Positions 1 through 9,402 are shown, counted from the first letter of the stretch. The stretch is 50,651 bases of DNA from Desulfobacteraceae bacterium (GCA_013003715.1 JABDIN010000068.1:1-50651), one strand, 5' to 3'. Translations and numbers: made by a program. Notes: generated by a model from the sequence alone, not told the origin.

Positions 1-230
1 CGGAACAGCTCCTCCGCATCGCTGAACTGGGGCATCAGGTACGGATTGCCCAGGTTGGTCACCTCAATGTTCCGGCATCCGGCAAAGATGAGTGCTTCCA
101 GGTAAAAGATCTTGGCCCGGGTGGAGATGAACTTCTCCAGGTGTTGAAACCCGTCGCGGATGGTGATATCACCGAGTTCCACTTTTCTCGGCATTCTGGG
201 GAAGATTTTCCAATAATCATATTCGGTCAT
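1..230 (-). CDS. HMG-CoA-lyase-like (DRE-TIM) enzyme, N-terminal part only
   Basis: Only the first 76 codons are inside the window; the gene runs off the left edge. The translation contains GDITIRDGFQH near residue 20, which matches the start of the HMGL-like/pyruvate-carboxyltransferase TIM barrel. In that family the Arg-Asp of RDG and the following Gln lie at the metal and substrate site. It also has EVTNLGNPYLMPQF, corresponding to the family's E-T/V-T-x-F-x-x-P strand. The start at 230 is preceded by an AGGAG ribosome site. It is the last visible gene of a minus-strand operon with an enoyl-CoA hydratase, an acyl-CoA dehydrogenase and a TetR regulator, which suggests cleavage of a 3-hydroxy-3-methylacyl-CoA in branched-chain acyl-CoA (leucine-type) breakdown. 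The sequence departs from typical HMG-CoA lyase, so the exact substrate is open. A small inverted repeat, TTACC-AAT-GGTAA (255-267), lies just upstream. Confidence 0.72.
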   Translation of the reverse strand, partial: MTEYDYWKIFPRMPRKVELGDITIRDGFQHLEKFISTRAKIFYLEALIFAGCRNIEVTNLGNPYLMPQFSDAEELF

Positions 231-287
231 GTCATATCTCCTTTCTCTCTGGTTTTACCAATGGTAACATCTTTTTTTATTTAAATA

Positions 288-1070
288 TCAGCGTCCCTTG
301 AAAACCGGTTTCCGTTTTTCCCGGAACGCGGCCAGTCCCTCCAGGCGGTCTTCGGTGGGGATGCAGACCCAGTAAGCGTTGGATTCGATGGCCAGGCCGG
401 TGTGAAGATCCGTCTCCATACCGTAATTGATGGCATATTTGGCCTGTTCTACGGCAATGGGACCGGCCTCGCAGATCAGGGCGGCCATAGTCCGGCTCTC
501 TTCGATGAGGTTTTCCAGGGGGCAGACCTTGTTCACCAGACCGATGCGCAGGGCTTTATCCGCGCCGATTCGGGCACCGGTGAAAATCATCTCCTTGGCT
601 TTTCCTTTTCCCACTAGGCGCGGCAGCCGCTGGGTACCGCCGGCACCGGGAATGATGGCCAGACGCGTTTCAGTCAACCCCATGGTGGCATTTTCCGATG
701 CAATCCGGATGTCCGACGCCAGGGCCAGCTCGGTTCCACCGCCGAATGCATGACCGTTGACGGCGGCTATGACCGGTTTATTCAGCTCTTCAACGGTGGT
801 GAACAAATCCCGGATGGTATGGATATATTCTTTCACCTGCAACGGGCTCAATGTGGCGCGTTCTTTCAGGTCCGCACCGGAGCAGAAGGCTTTCCCGCCG
901 CTGCCGGTGATGATCACCACACGCACCTGTGGATCGAATCGGATGGATTCGATTTTATCCCGCATGGCATGCAGCAGCGCGAAGTTCAATGAATTCATCA
1001 CATCCGGGCGATTCAGCGTGATCAACAGAACACCGTCCGATTGTTCGGAGAGTAGGATATCCTTGCTCAT
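288..1070 (-). CDS. enoyl-CoA hydratase/isomerase, AUH-like
   Basis: A 260-residue crotonase-fold protein of the usual family length. The oxyanion-hole segments are clear: KAFCSGADLKER near 60-71 and NGHAFGGGTELALASD near 105-120. Both glutamates used by hydratases are present, E114 in GGTEL and E134 in GLTETRL, followed by IIPGAGGTQRLPRLVG. This last stretch is typical of AUH (methylglutaconyl-CoA hydratase) and its bacterial relatives. The predicted reaction is hydration of a 2-enoyl-CoA, most plausibly 3-methylglutaconyl-CoA to HMG-CoA, which would feed the lyase-like gene 57 bp downstream. The start ATG has a GGAGG site 6 bases upstream. Enzyme class is certain; the substrate is inferred from neighbours, and no methylcrotonyl-CoA carboxylase genes are in view. 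Confidence 0.9.
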   Translation of the reverse strand: MSKDILLSEQSDGVLLITLNRPDVMNSLNFALLHAMRDKIESIRFDPQVRVVIITGSGGKAFCSGADLKERATLSPLQVKEYIHTIRDLFTTVEELNKPVIAAVNGHAFGGGTELALASDIRIASENATMGLTETRLAIIPGAGGTQRLPRLVGKGKAKEMIFTGARIGADKALRIGLVNKVCPLENLIEESRTMAALICEAGPIAVEQAKYAINYGMETDLHTGLAIESNAYWVCIPTEDRLEGLAAFREKRKPVFKGR

Positions 1071-1168
1071 TTAGGCCTCCATTTTGATGTATTCGTAAAA
1101 ATAATATAAAAAATCATTCATTATTATTTTCGTTCAAGCCATCAACCACAATACAATTCAACCAAAAC

Positions 1169-2317
1169 CTAGCATCCGATATGCCGTGAAATGACGATCC
1201 GCTGAACTTCGGATGTCCCTTCACCGATATCCAGCAGTTTCTGGTCCCGGTAAAACCGCTCCACGTTGTATTCTTTCATCAATCCGTAGCCGCCGTGAAT
1301 CTGGACCGCGCGATCCGCCACGCGCCCCATGAGTTCACTGCAGTATAATTTGGCCATGGCGGCCAGTTTCTCGAAGGGGCGTTTTTGGTCGCGCATGGTG
1401 CATGCTTTGTACAACAGGTTTCTGGCGCATTCCAACTCTGTGGCGGCATCAGCCAGTTTAAATGCCACGGCCTGGAATTTTGAAATGGGCTGCCCGAACT
1501 GCTCACGGTTTTTTGCATACTTCAATGCCGCCTCATAGGCGCCCTGTGCACCACCCAATCCCATGGCGCCAATGGACAGGCGTCCGCCGTCCAGGGTTTT
1601 TAACATCTGGTGGAATCCGTCCCCCTGGTTGCCGAGTATATTTTCGTGGGGCACGCGCACATCGTCGAAATACAGCTCGGCAGTGTTGGAAGATCTCCAC
1701 ATCATCTTCTTGTGCATGGGTACCGCCTTGAATCCCGGAGTGCCTTGTTCGATGATAAAACAGGTGTATTCCGGTTTGCCGTTGGGCAGGGTCCCGGTCA
1801 GGGCCTGTACGGTCACGCCCAGCGTCATGTCACAGGCCGCATTGGTGATGAATATTTTGGAACCGTTGATCACCCATTCATTGCCGTCCCGAATGGCCGT
1901 GGTTTTGCTGCCGCCCGCATCGGAACCGGCTGTGGGTTCGGTGAGCCCGAATCCCCACAGCGCCTCCCCCCGGCACAGCGGTGGCAAATACTTCCGCTTC
2001 TGCTCCTCGGTACCGAAATAATAGAGCGGACCGATACCCAGAGAGTTTCCGGCAGCTATCGTGGCGGCCTGGGAACCATCCACCCGGGCGACTTCTTCTA
2101 CGGCGATGATGTAAGAAAGATAGTCCATTTGCTGGCCGTCGTATGGTTCCGAAACAAACATGCCGAACAGACCGATTTCGCCCATTTTACGGGTCAGTTC
2201 AGCAGAGAATTCCTCCTGTTCGTCCAGTTCCATCACCACCGGGGCAATCTCGCTTTCCACGAACTTCCGGACCTCTTTGCGTATCATTTCCTGTTCTTTG
2301 GTTAGATCAAAATCCAC
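1169..2317 (-). CDS. acyl-CoA dehydrogenase
   Basis: A 382-residue flavoprotein of the acyl-CoA dehydrogenase family that oxidises an acyl-CoA to the 2-enoyl-CoA, passing electrons to ETF. N-terminal helical domain about 1-115, beta domain with FGLTEPTAGSDAGG (FAD contact) about 120-230, C-terminal helical domain with REQFGQPISKFQAV and QIHGGYGLMKEY. The catalytic glutamate is in IGEGTSEVQR (E366), the position used by short/medium-chain and glutaryl-type enzymes. Isovaleryl-CoA dehydrogenase has alanine there and a different base, so strict IVD identity is unlikely. I chose the GTG at 2317: the longer reading would begin at a TTG (2332) that lies inside the AAAGGAGG ribosome-binding sequence itself. 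The gene follows tetR (76 bp) and precedes the hydratase (98 bp) on the same strand. Confidence 0.92.
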   Translation of the reverse strand: MDFDLTKEQEMIRKEVRKFVESEIAPVVMELDEQEEFSAELTRKMGEIGLFGMFVSEPYDGQQMDYLSYIIAVEEVARVDGSQAATIAAGNSLGIGPLYYFGTEEQKRKYLPPLCRGEALWGFGLTEPTAGSDAGGSKTTAIRDGNEWVINGSKIFITNAACDMTLGVTVQALTGTLPNGKPEYTCFIIEQGTPGFKAVPMHKKMMWRSSNTAELYFDDVRVPHENILGNQGDGFHQMLKTLDGGRLSIGAMGLGGAQGAYEAALKYAKNREQFGQPISKFQAVAFKLADAATELECARNLLYKACTMRDQKRPFEKLAAMAKLYCSELMGRVADRAVQIHGGYGLMKEYNVERFYRDQKLLDIGEGTSEVQRIVISRHIGC

Positions 2318-2392
2318 TCGGCCTCCTTTCAAAACGTCTCGATCATAAGGCTGAAATTAATAATTAAACTGTGCGCAACAACAAGTTGCCGT

Positions 2393-3007
2393 TTACGGTT
2401 CGGATGCGGGCGTTTGAGAAAAAATTTTTACGCCGCCGCCATCTTTTAATCCTCTGATAACAAACTTTTCATATATGCCGGCGATATCATCCACGGAAAG
2501 TCTGCCGTTGGGTTTAAACCAGATGGCGCCGGAGGTACATAGGGTGAGAATGGCATATGAAAGAATTTTCACATCCTCTTTTGCAAATATGGCCTGCTTG
2601 CAGCCATTGCTGATGATCTGTTGAACCATGCGTTCATACTCATCCCGCTTGGCGACAATGTTCTGATAGTGATCCTCAGTCAATCCCCGAAGTTCGCTGT
2701 TGGCGATGAAGGTCTCCTTCTGACGGGTCAGGTGAAAATGGACATGATTCCGGACGGCGTTGCGCAATTGCGCCTCGACATCATCGGCGGCCGCCACTCC
2801 CTGTTTCAAATAGTCCGTCAGATCATCCAGGGTCGTCTTGTGAATATTGTATAATATGTGTTCCTTACTCGAATAATAGTAATATATGCTGGCTTTTTGA
2901 ATGCCGCAGCGTTTGGCGATTTCACTGACACTGGTGGCAAAATATCCTTTTTCGTAAAACAGATCGATGGAGACGTCGTTAATCGTCTCTTTCATGTTGG
3001 TGCCCAT
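2393..3007 (-). CDS. TetR/AcrR-family transcriptional regulator
   Basis: 204 residues. The N-terminal helix-turn-helix is clear: DLFYEKGYFATSVSEIAKRC, then GIQKASIYYYYSSKEHIL (about 15-52), the standard TetR signature. The rest is an all-helical ligand domain resembling those of regulators of acyl-CoA and lipid catabolism. It is the first gene of the minus-strand acyl-CoA operon, so it probably represses its own transcript and releases it on binding an acyl-CoA or related ligand. A perfect palindrome at 3077-3092, 70 bp upstream of the start, is the obvious operator candidate. A second possible start, Met5, is in frame. LiuQ in proteobacteria is a TetR regulator of leucine degradation, but direct orthology cannot be claimed here. 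Confidence 0.9.
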   Translation of the reverse strand: MGTNMKETINDVSIDLFYEKGYFATSVSEIAKRCGIQKASIYYYYSSKEHILYNIHKTTLDDLTDYLKQGVAAADDVEAQLRNAVRNHVHFHLTRQKETFIANSELRGLTEDHYQNIVAKRDEYERMVQQIISNGCKQAIFAKEDVKILSYAILTLCTSGAIWFKPNGRLSVDDIAGIYEKFVIRGLKDGGGVKIFSQTPASEP

Positions 3008-3076
3008 AATTCCGTGCGCCCTCTACCTTGGTATGGCAGACAGTCGTCGCCCGCCGTTTCTCTGGCCCATCCATTT

Positions 3077-3092
3077 TACCGTCCGGACGGTA
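3077..3092. promoter_or_regulatory. perfect 16-bp palindrome, probable TetR operator
   Basis: TACCGTCC-GGACGGTA is an exact inverted repeat with no spacer, 70 bp upstream of the tetR start. Size and symmetry fit a TetR-family operator. Just beyond it (3099-3134) are 10-bp arms TTGACAAAAA and TTTTTGTCAA separated by 16 bp. These give a TTGACA -35-like hexamer on the minus strand, so the palindrome would lie downstream of a promoter and could block it. Confidence 0.6.
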
Positions 3093-3179
3093 GGTAATTT
3101 GACAAAAAATTCCACTTTTTGAGGTTTTTGTCAAGATGAAACTTTTTCACGGCCGGGGCGACTGCCCCGATTCCCCCTT

Positions 3180-6164
3180 TTACCGCTCCAGAGCCTCCCG
3201 GACTTTGGCCAGCAGGCTTTGTACGGTAAAGGGTTTTTGCAAAAACCGCACCCCCCGGTTCAACACGCCTTGACGGGTGATGACCTCTTCCGTGTATCCG
3301 GACATATACAGCACCCGGGCTTCCGGTTTATGTTTACGGATTTCCGCGTACACCTCGGGCCCATTCATTTTCGGCAACACCACATCGGAAAGCACCAGAT
3401 CAATCGGTCCCTCGTACTTTCCCACCACGTCTTCCAGCTGATCGATATTTTCCAATTCCAGGATTGTATATCCATAGTGGGTCAGAATCCGGCCGGCCAG
3501 ATTCCGCACGGTCGGTTCATCCTCTACGATGAGCACCGTTGACGAGCCGGTGACCGGCTTTGGTTTGTCGGCCGTCCGGCTGTCCGCTTCGATCCGGTCC
3601 GTGGTCAACGGCAGGAATATTTTAAACATCGTGCCCAGCCCCGGCTCGCTGTAGGCCCATATATTTCCGCCATGCTGTTTGATGATGCCATACGATGTGG
3701 CCAGCCCCAGACCCGTTCCCTTGTCCTTTCCCTTGGTCGTAAAAAAAGGCTCGAAAATCCGCTTCACGGTATCGGGCCCCATCCCGTGGCCGGTGTCGCT
3801 CAAACTGAGCAATGCATAGGGGCCGGGTACTGTTCCGGGCCGGGTTTCCGCGTCTTCCCGGGTCTGTTCCACGCAAGTTGTTTCGATGCTGATGACACCC
3901 CCATTTTCCATGGCATCACGCGCATTGACGGCAAGGTTCATCAGCACCTGTTCCAACTGGGCGGTGTCCGCATTGACCAATAGCGGCTCCGGACTAAGGA
4001 ACAGCTTAAGGTCGATGTCTTCACCGATGACCCGCCCCAGCAACTTTTCGAATCCGGTAACCACCGTGTTCAGGTCCACCGTTTTCACCGTGAGCACCTG
4101 TTTGCGACTGAAGGCCAGAAGCTGGCGGGTAAGATCCTTGGCCCGCAGGGCGGCTGCGTGTATCTCGGTCAACGGCTCATTATTCGGATGGGTTTTTGTC
4201 AATTCTTCCAGCACCATCTCGCTATACCCCAGTATGATGGACAGCATGTTGTTAAAATCATGGGCCACGCCCCCGGCAAGGCGTCCGACCGCCTCCATCT
4301 TCTGGGCTTGGGTCAGTTGTTCCTGGAGGGCGCGCCGGTCCGCTTCCACCCGCTTTCGAATTTCCTTTTGCCGCCCCTGGTTCAACCGTGCGTCCAGCAC
4401 CGGCGCGATGGACGACACCATGGTTTCGAGCAGATCGATATCCTCCGGAGTGTAATCCGTGTCTTTATTGGCGACCTGAACCACACCGACAACCCGGTCA
4501 CGGTGAATGATAGGCAGGGAGATATGGCGTTCTATGGGAATGTGGCCGGGGGGGATGATCGTTGACGGTTTATTGAGGCAGATGGTCCTTTTTTCGCGAA
4601 TCGCCTGGGGCCAACTGCTGTGTCCCCATTTGTCTTTTGGGAAAACATAGGTTTTATCCGGCACCTCGCATTGTTTCCATACCATCCGCGACATCGTCGG
4701 TACCACAAGGTCCCCTTTGTCATCAATGTATCCGAAAACACCGTATTTACTTCCGGCGGTCTCCAATATGATCGACAACACCTGGGCATACATATCTTCA
4801 TCGGCAACGGTCAGAAAAACCTCGGCAATACGGTTTCGCAACGAAAGCTCATACGCCGACCGCCGCACCTCTTCCTCGCTTGACCGCAATGCCGACTCGG
4901 TGTTCACCCGTTCCGTTATGTCCAGGTGCGTAATAAAAATGTACTCCGGGTCCTCCCGGTTATTGTATATCGCGTCTGCATGCAGCAGGGCGTATTTGGG
5001 CTCGACCGATGCCGAGCAAATCTGTAGAATCTCATTCTTGATCTTTTGGCCATTTCTACACTGTTCAAACAGCACTCCAGCTTTCAAATGAGAGTTGGTG
5101 TGGTAAACGGTTTCAATCAGGGATTTTCCCACAAGGTCGGACTTGTGGCGGTATCCCAATACTTCTACGGCGACGATGTTGCAATCGGAGATGAGTCCTG
5201 ACGGCTCGACATTGAAAGCCGACAGGGGTAGGTTCTCGAAATAGGCCTTCAATTTGGCCCTTTCCGCTTTCAGGGCATCTTCAGCCCGCCGGCGTTTAGA
5301 AATATCCATGACGCTGGCAACCGCGCCGGCATATTGCTGATGATCATCGAAAATCGGGCTGGTTTCGATAAGCGCATGCATCCGGCTGTTGTCCTTGCGG
5401 ATGAATTCGAAATCATGCTGGGCGCTTTTCCCTTGGCGCCGTTGTTTGAGTTTGACCTGCGCATCCGCCTTGCCGCGCTCATCCATGAAGTCGAACAGGT
5501 GGGCGCCCTCCATTTCCGCCGGGGAGTATCCGAGCATCTCCGCCATTCGCGGATTCACATAGGTGGTGAAGGCGTTTTCATCAATCCCCCAGATGCCTTC
5601 CTGAAGATTTTCGACCAATTGCCGGTATTTCGATTCACTTTGTTTCAGCCGTTCCTCAACCTTTTTTATATTGGAGGTATCCGTGGTGATATGGATGATT
5701 CGCCGGAGCCTGGCGTTTTCATCAAAGACCGGCGTACACGATACAAGAAAAGTGCCGTTGAGCGTTTCGATTTCCATTTCAACCGTTTCCACATTGCCTG
5801 TGGATAACATTTTTTCCATCGGGCATGAGGTGATTGGAGAAGACACATCAGGACTGTGCATCACCTCATAACATTTTTTCCCACGGAGTTCGGACAATGT
5901 GAGGCCGGTTATTTTTTCAGTGGCGCGATTCGCTGATAGGATGGTGTGGTCCGCGTCCAGAATCATGATGGAATGACCGATGGAATGATATACCTGTTCC
6001 AAATCACCATTGACACTGTCCAACTCTTCCCATTCCCGTTTTTTTCTGGTCTCGTCTTCAAAATTACTGGTTTTCACCACTTGACGCTCCTTGCCGGTGT
6101 CGGATACTATCCAATCCGGCCGACTATCCCCCGGAGATTGCCGGGCTTTTAATGCAGGATTCAC
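3180..6164 (-). CDS. hybrid sensor histidine kinase (3 PAS, GAF, HisKA, HATPase, REC)
   Basis: 994 residues with no clear membrane segment, so a cytoplasmic sensor is likely. Order: PAS about 55-165, PAS about 180-295, PAS about 305-420, GAF about 445-605, HisKA with the phospho-acceptor in GGVAHDFNN, HATPase with NLAVNARDAM, DTGHGM and GTGLGLATSYG, then a C-terminal receiver with acidic pocket VEDE, phospho-acceptor Asp927 in LVLSDVVLPKMNG and KPF lysine. The H-box belongs to the HDFNN class usual in deltaproteobacterial PAS kinases. There is no HPt domain and no adjacent response regulator, so it is an orphan whose partner is elsewhere. Translation appears to begin at GTG 6164 after AAAGAGA. 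A CGGGGC-AGTC-GCCCCG hairpin lies just past the stop but lacks a T-run. Confidence 0.92.
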   Translation of the reverse strand: MNPALKARQSPGDSRPDWIVSDTGKERQVVKTSNFEDETRKKREWEELDSVNGDLEQVYHSIGHSIMILDADHTILSANRATEKITGLTLSELRGKKCYEVMHSPDVSSPITSCPMEKMLSTGNVETVEMEIETLNGTFLVSCTPVFDENARLRRIIHITTDTSNIKKVEERLKQSESKYRQLVENLQEGIWGIDENAFTTYVNPRMAEMLGYSPAEMEGAHLFDFMDERGKADAQVKLKQRRQGKSAQHDFEFIRKDNSRMHALIETSPIFDDHQQYAGAVASVMDISKRRRAEDALKAERAKLKAYFENLPLSAFNVEPSGLISDCNIVAVEVLGYRHKSDLVGKSLIETVYHTNSHLKAGVLFEQCRNGQKIKNEILQICSASVEPKYALLHADAIYNNREDPEYIFITHLDITERVNTESALRSSEEEVRRSAYELSLRNRIAEVFLTVADEDMYAQVLSIILETAGSKYGVFGYIDDKGDLVVPTMSRMVWKQCEVPDKTYVFPKDKWGHSSWPQAIREKRTICLNKPSTIIPPGHIPIERHISLPIIHRDRVVGVVQVANKDTDYTPEDIDLLETMVSSIAPVLDARLNQGRQKEIRKRVEADRRALQEQLTQAQKMEAVGRLAGGVAHDFNNMLSIILGYSEMVLEELTKTHPNNEPLTEIHAAALRAKDLTRQLLAFSRKQVLTVKTVDLNTVVTGFEKLLGRVIGEDIDLKLFLSPEPLLVNADTAQLEQVLMNLAVNARDAMENGGVISIETTCVEQTREDAETRPGTVPGPYALLSLSDTGHGMGPDTVKRIFEPFFTTKGKDKGTGLGLATSYGIIKQHGGNIWAYSEPGLGTMFKIFLPLTTDRIEADSRTADKPKPVTGSSTVLIVEDEPTVRNLAGRILTHYGYTILELENIDQLEDVVGKYEGPIDLVLSDVVLPKMNGPEVYAEIRKHKPEARVLYMSGYTEEVITRQGVLNRGVRFLQKPFTVQSLLAKVREALER

Positions 6165-6416
6165 GGCGTGAATCTCTTTTTACGTATAGATAACCCTTAC
6201 TGCGGGTGACGTGAACACGATGAGGAGGCGACCACAGGAGGCGAAAATGAAACCAAGAAACGCAACGGTGTAGCACGCAAAATGAAAAGGTGCTGATATC
6301 CTAGCGGGTTTTGTAATCATAGGAGATACCTTCGGCCAATGCAACTCGTATTATTCATGGATCCCGTATGGTTGCCCGGAAAGGTTCTCCTTGTCAAACA
6401 TGCGAATACCCCGGCT

Positions 6417-6683
6417 CAGGGTGATCATATATATTCGGCATGGCTTCGGACACTTTAAAATATTGGTATGCGTTGATGCAAGGCACGGTTAAATTGTCAA
6501 ATGAGAAAATCCAAACGCCAACTGGCGGAATGGTGTCGTTTCATCCCCAGGTTTTTATCAAAGCGACCCTTAAAAAAGATAGAATACCTTCATTTGAAAT
6601 TCGAGCTTTGTCATTTGACATTACACTCCTTGTTTTCATCGGGCCCTATTTCAACCGTATCATGTTTACAAGCCTGAGCCCTG
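6417..6683 (+). repeat. palindromic MITE-like element, family 1, copy A (full length, diverged)
   Basis: A 267-bp non-coding element between divergent kinase genes. It begins CAGGGTGATC and ends with the inverse CCCTG. Inside are two long inverted arms: one near GTCAAATGAGAAAATCC (about 6495-6512), the other ending TTTGTCATTTGACATT (6607-6622), able to fold into a long hairpin. It aligns along its length with copies at 28502-28749 and 49801-49986. Of the 614-bp gene-free stretch 6165-6778, bases 6165-6416 hold no gene I can support. They include one strong AGGAGG (6236-6241) before an 8-codon open frame, which I do not call. Confidence 0.75.
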
Positions 6684-6778
6684 TAAGCCGGCTGGACCGG
6701 TGCCCAAGCCTTGAGAGTGCGGATAAAGTTTTGGTCTTATTCTCCCGATATCCACTATACACTTAAATTTTCCCGGTT

Positions 6779-9040
6779 ATGCAGATGAATCCTATATTGA
6801 ATAATTTTCTATTCAGACCCTTTTTTGAAAGGTTGAACTTCACCGCTACGGATGCGGAAGAAGACCAAAGGCGCAGGCTTCTGGTGTTGTTCATGCGGCT
6901 GTCCCTGATTCCCTTTCTGATTTTTTCTTTTGCTGATCTGGTCAGTGGTAACTATCTGGAGTTGGCCATTGAATTTTCGGCGGGCCTGTGGGTGTTTTTC
7001 TGTCTGATCAAATCGAATACAAAAGGATCCATTGAATGGATATACATCACCATCACGGCGGCAGTCGGGGCGCTTTTTCTATATTTTGCCGTTGACGGCG
7101 GCATTCAGGGCACTAAAATTTACTTTTCCTTCACCTTTCCGGTTTTCACCTTTTTTTTATTGGGAACAAAAAAAGGGGTGCGGTGGAATATCATTTTCTT
7201 TCTGTGCCTCCTGCTGATCCTTTCAAACCCCGGCGGTCGGTTCAGCCTTTTCGCGTATCCCCGGGAAGGCGCCTTCAGGTTTCTGGTGGTCTATATCCTG
7301 ATTACACTGTTGAACTACATCTACGAAAAGGTCAGAAGCCGTACACAAGCTTTTCTTCGTCATGAGAAGGATAAACTAAAAGCCGCCCACAAGGCGATGG
7401 AATCCACCAACGCGCTGCTGCTGAAATCAACCGCGGAAGCCACAAGCCTGGCCGAAGAGGCCCGACTGGCAAACCAGTCCAAAAGTGAATTTTTGGCCAA
7501 TATGAGCCACGAGATTCGCACCCCCATGAACGGTGTCGTCGGTATGACCAACCTGTTGATGGGTACTGATCTGACCACCGACCAGTTATCATATACCGAA
7601 ACGATTCAAAACAGCAGCGAATCGCTGCTGGAAATCATCAATGACATCCTCGATTATTCTAAAATAGAGGCCGGTAAATTCAATCTCGATTGCATGGCGT
7701 TCGACCTCAGGCTCACCGTCGAAAAGGTGGGCGATCTCCTCTCCTTCAAGGCTCACGAAAAAGGCCTTGAATTTGTCATCGTCATTCACCATGAGGTGCC
7801 CTCGCTGCTACGGGGAGACCCCGGCCGGTTGAGACAGATCCTGATAAATCTGGCCGGCAATGCCATAAAATTCACGAGCACCGGTGAAGTGGCGATTCGC
7901 ATCTCGCTGGAAACCGAAGCCGCGGAACAGGCCGCCTTACGCTTCGGCGTAACGGATACCGGAATAGGTATCCCCGAAAACCGTAAAGACCGGCTTTTCA
8001 AGTCCTTTTCTCAGGTGGATGGCTCCACCACCAGAAAATACGGCGGTACCGGCCTGGGATTAATGATCTCAAAAAAACTGAGCGAGCTGATGGGTGGACG
8101 AATCGGGGTGGAAAGCACCGAAGGCAGAGGATCCGAATTCTGGTTTACGGCGGTTTTCGAAAAACAACAGGTGAGCAGAGAAAAGCCGGTGGCCATTCCC
8201 AGGCATATCCGGGGGAAAAAAATTCTCGTTGTGGATGATAACGACACCAATCGTCTCAGCCTGAAAGAACAACTCGAATCATGGGCTTGCCGATATCATG
8301 GCGCCGCCGATGTGGAACAGGCCATGACGGAACTCACTGCTGCGGCGGCTCACAGGAATGCCTTTGACATTGTTATTCTCGACATGAATTTACCCGACGC
8401 CGAGGGCGATGTGTTCGGGGAAAAGGTGAAACAAAACCCCGACCTGTGCGGGACCATTCTAGTTCACATGTCGGCGGTGGGCGTTCGGGGAAATGCGAAA
8501 CACCTGGAAAAAATAGGCTTTTCAGCCTACCTGACCAAACCGATAAAACAATCCCAGCTGTATGACTGTCTGGTCATGGTGACGGACCGGAAAACGGAAA
8601 CGGCACCCAAAGCACCGGACTCGATTGTCACCAAGCACACGATATCCGAAAATAGAAAACGGGATGTCCGGATACTTTTAGTGGAGGATAACATCGTCAA
8701 TCAAAAGGTCGCGGAAAGCTTCGTCAACAAGTTCGGCTACAATACCGATATTGCGAATAACGGCCGGGAAGCCCTTAAAGCATTGGCGGAACACACCTAT
8801 AACCTGGTATTGATGGATTGCCAGATGCCGGAAATGGACGGTTATGACGCCACCGGTGAAATTAGAAATCCCACATCGAATGTACTCAATCACAATGTGC
8901 CCGTCATCGCCATGACCGCCCATGCCATGAAGGGGGATCGGGAAAAATGCATGAAGGCGGGGATGGATGACTATCTTACCAAACCGGTTGATCCCAAGGC
9001 ATTGTCCGACATGCTCAAAAAATGGCTGTCGCCGTTATAA
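6779..9040 (+). CDS. membrane hybrid histidine kinase with two receivers (BarA/TorS-like layout)
   Basis: 753 residues. About 40-185 is a membrane domain with five or six hydrophobic helices and very short loops, an intramembrane-type sensor. A coiled coil (about 190-235) leads to HisKA with phospho-acceptor His244 in [12 protein letters not shown]. HATPase follows, with [17 protein letters not shown] and [13 protein letters not shown]. Receiver 1 (about 480-600) has VDDND and [10 protein letters not shown]; receiver 2 (about 625-750) has [16 protein letters not shown] and a KPV lysine. There is no HPt domain, so transfer to an output protein needs a partner elsewhere. ATG 6779 and ATG 6785 are both possible starts; neither has a strong ribosome site. 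It is divergent from the cytoplasmic hybrid kinase and has no response-regulator neighbour. Confidence 0.93.
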   Translation: MQMNPILNNFLFRPFFERLNFTATDAEEDQRRRLLVLFMRLSLIPFLIFSFADLVSGNYLELAIEFSAGLWVFFCLIKSNTKGSIEWIYITITAAVGALFLYFAVDGGIQGTKIYFSFTFPVFTFFLLGTKKGVRWNIIFFLCLLLILSNPGGRFSLFAYPREGAFRFLVVYILITLLNYIYEKVRSRTQAFLRHEKDKLKAAHKAMESTNALLLKSTAEATSLAEEARLANQSKSEFLANMSHEIRTPMNGVVGMTNLLMGTDLTTDQLSYTETIQNSSESLLEIINDILDYSKIEAGKFNLDCMAFDLRLTVEKVGDLLSFKAHEKGLEFVIVIHHEVPSLLRGDPGRLRQILINLAGNAIKFTSTGEVAIRISLETEAAEQAALRFGVTDTGIGIPENRKDRLFKSFSQVDGSTTRKYGGTGLGLMISKKLSELMGGRIGVESTEGRGSEFWFTAVFEKQQVSREKPVAIPRHIRGKKILVVDDNDTNRLSLKEQLESWACRYHGAADVEQAMTELTAAAAHRNAFDIVILDMNLPDAEGDVFGEKVKQNPDLCGTILVHMSAVGVRGNAKHLEKIGFSAYLTKPIKQSQLYDCLVMVTDRKTETAPKAPDSIVTKHTISENRKRDVRILLVEDNIVNQKVAESFVNKFGYNTDIANNGREALKALAEHTYNLVLMDCQMPEMDGYDATGEIRNPTSNVLNHNVPVIAMTAHAMKGDREKCMKAGMDDYLTKPVDPKALSDMLKKWLSPL

Positions 9041-9338
9041 GCAATTGAAAAATATCGATATTCAGACAGACGCGATTGCCGAGTCGATACCGGCGAACAT
9101 AACCGTGACGCCATAACGCCCCGTTTCACCACCGGCCGCCGTGACGATTCCGTTTTGGCCCCCTGATTGAGCCCCTGAGCTTGCATGGCCGGCATCAAAT
9201 GGGCATAATAGGTGATTCCATTTCGATTTACCCCTGAAGCGGCAACCCATTTTAAATTCCGGAACTCAGGTGAGTGGATCCGGACATATGATGTCTGTAT
9301 CCTGAAAAACCGGATTGCTGACATATTACGGATTGAGC

Positions 9339-9366
9339 TTGCGTTATTCTTTTAACTTTGTATATT
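9339..9366 (+). promoter_or_regulatory. sigma-70-type promoter for typA
   Basis: TTGCGT (-35, 9339-9344), a 16-bp spacer and TATATT (-10, 9361-9366, five of six matches) lie about 35-65 bp upstream of the typA ATG. An AAGGA ribosome site is at 9386-9390. The rest of the 362-bp gap 9041-9402 shows no supported gene; an antisense open frame there has no ribosome site or recognisable domain. Confidence 0.5.
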
Positions 9367-9402
9367 GCGCCATCTCTAATCACATAAGGAAACCACCAAC
9401 CA

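Noticed and set aside
6247-6273. 8-codon frame MKPRNATV after a perfect AGGAGG
   Set aside because: The ribosome site is striking, but nothing downstream on the strand resembles an attenuator or leader-controlled gene; too short to support.
6440-6766. 108-codon plus-strand open frame
   Set aside because: It lies across repeat copy A, whose other copies are not open in the same frame; it has no ribosome site or domain.
8971-9324. 117-codon minus-strand frame
   Set aside because: Overlaps the 3' end of the kinase gene, has no ribosome site and no recognisable pattern.
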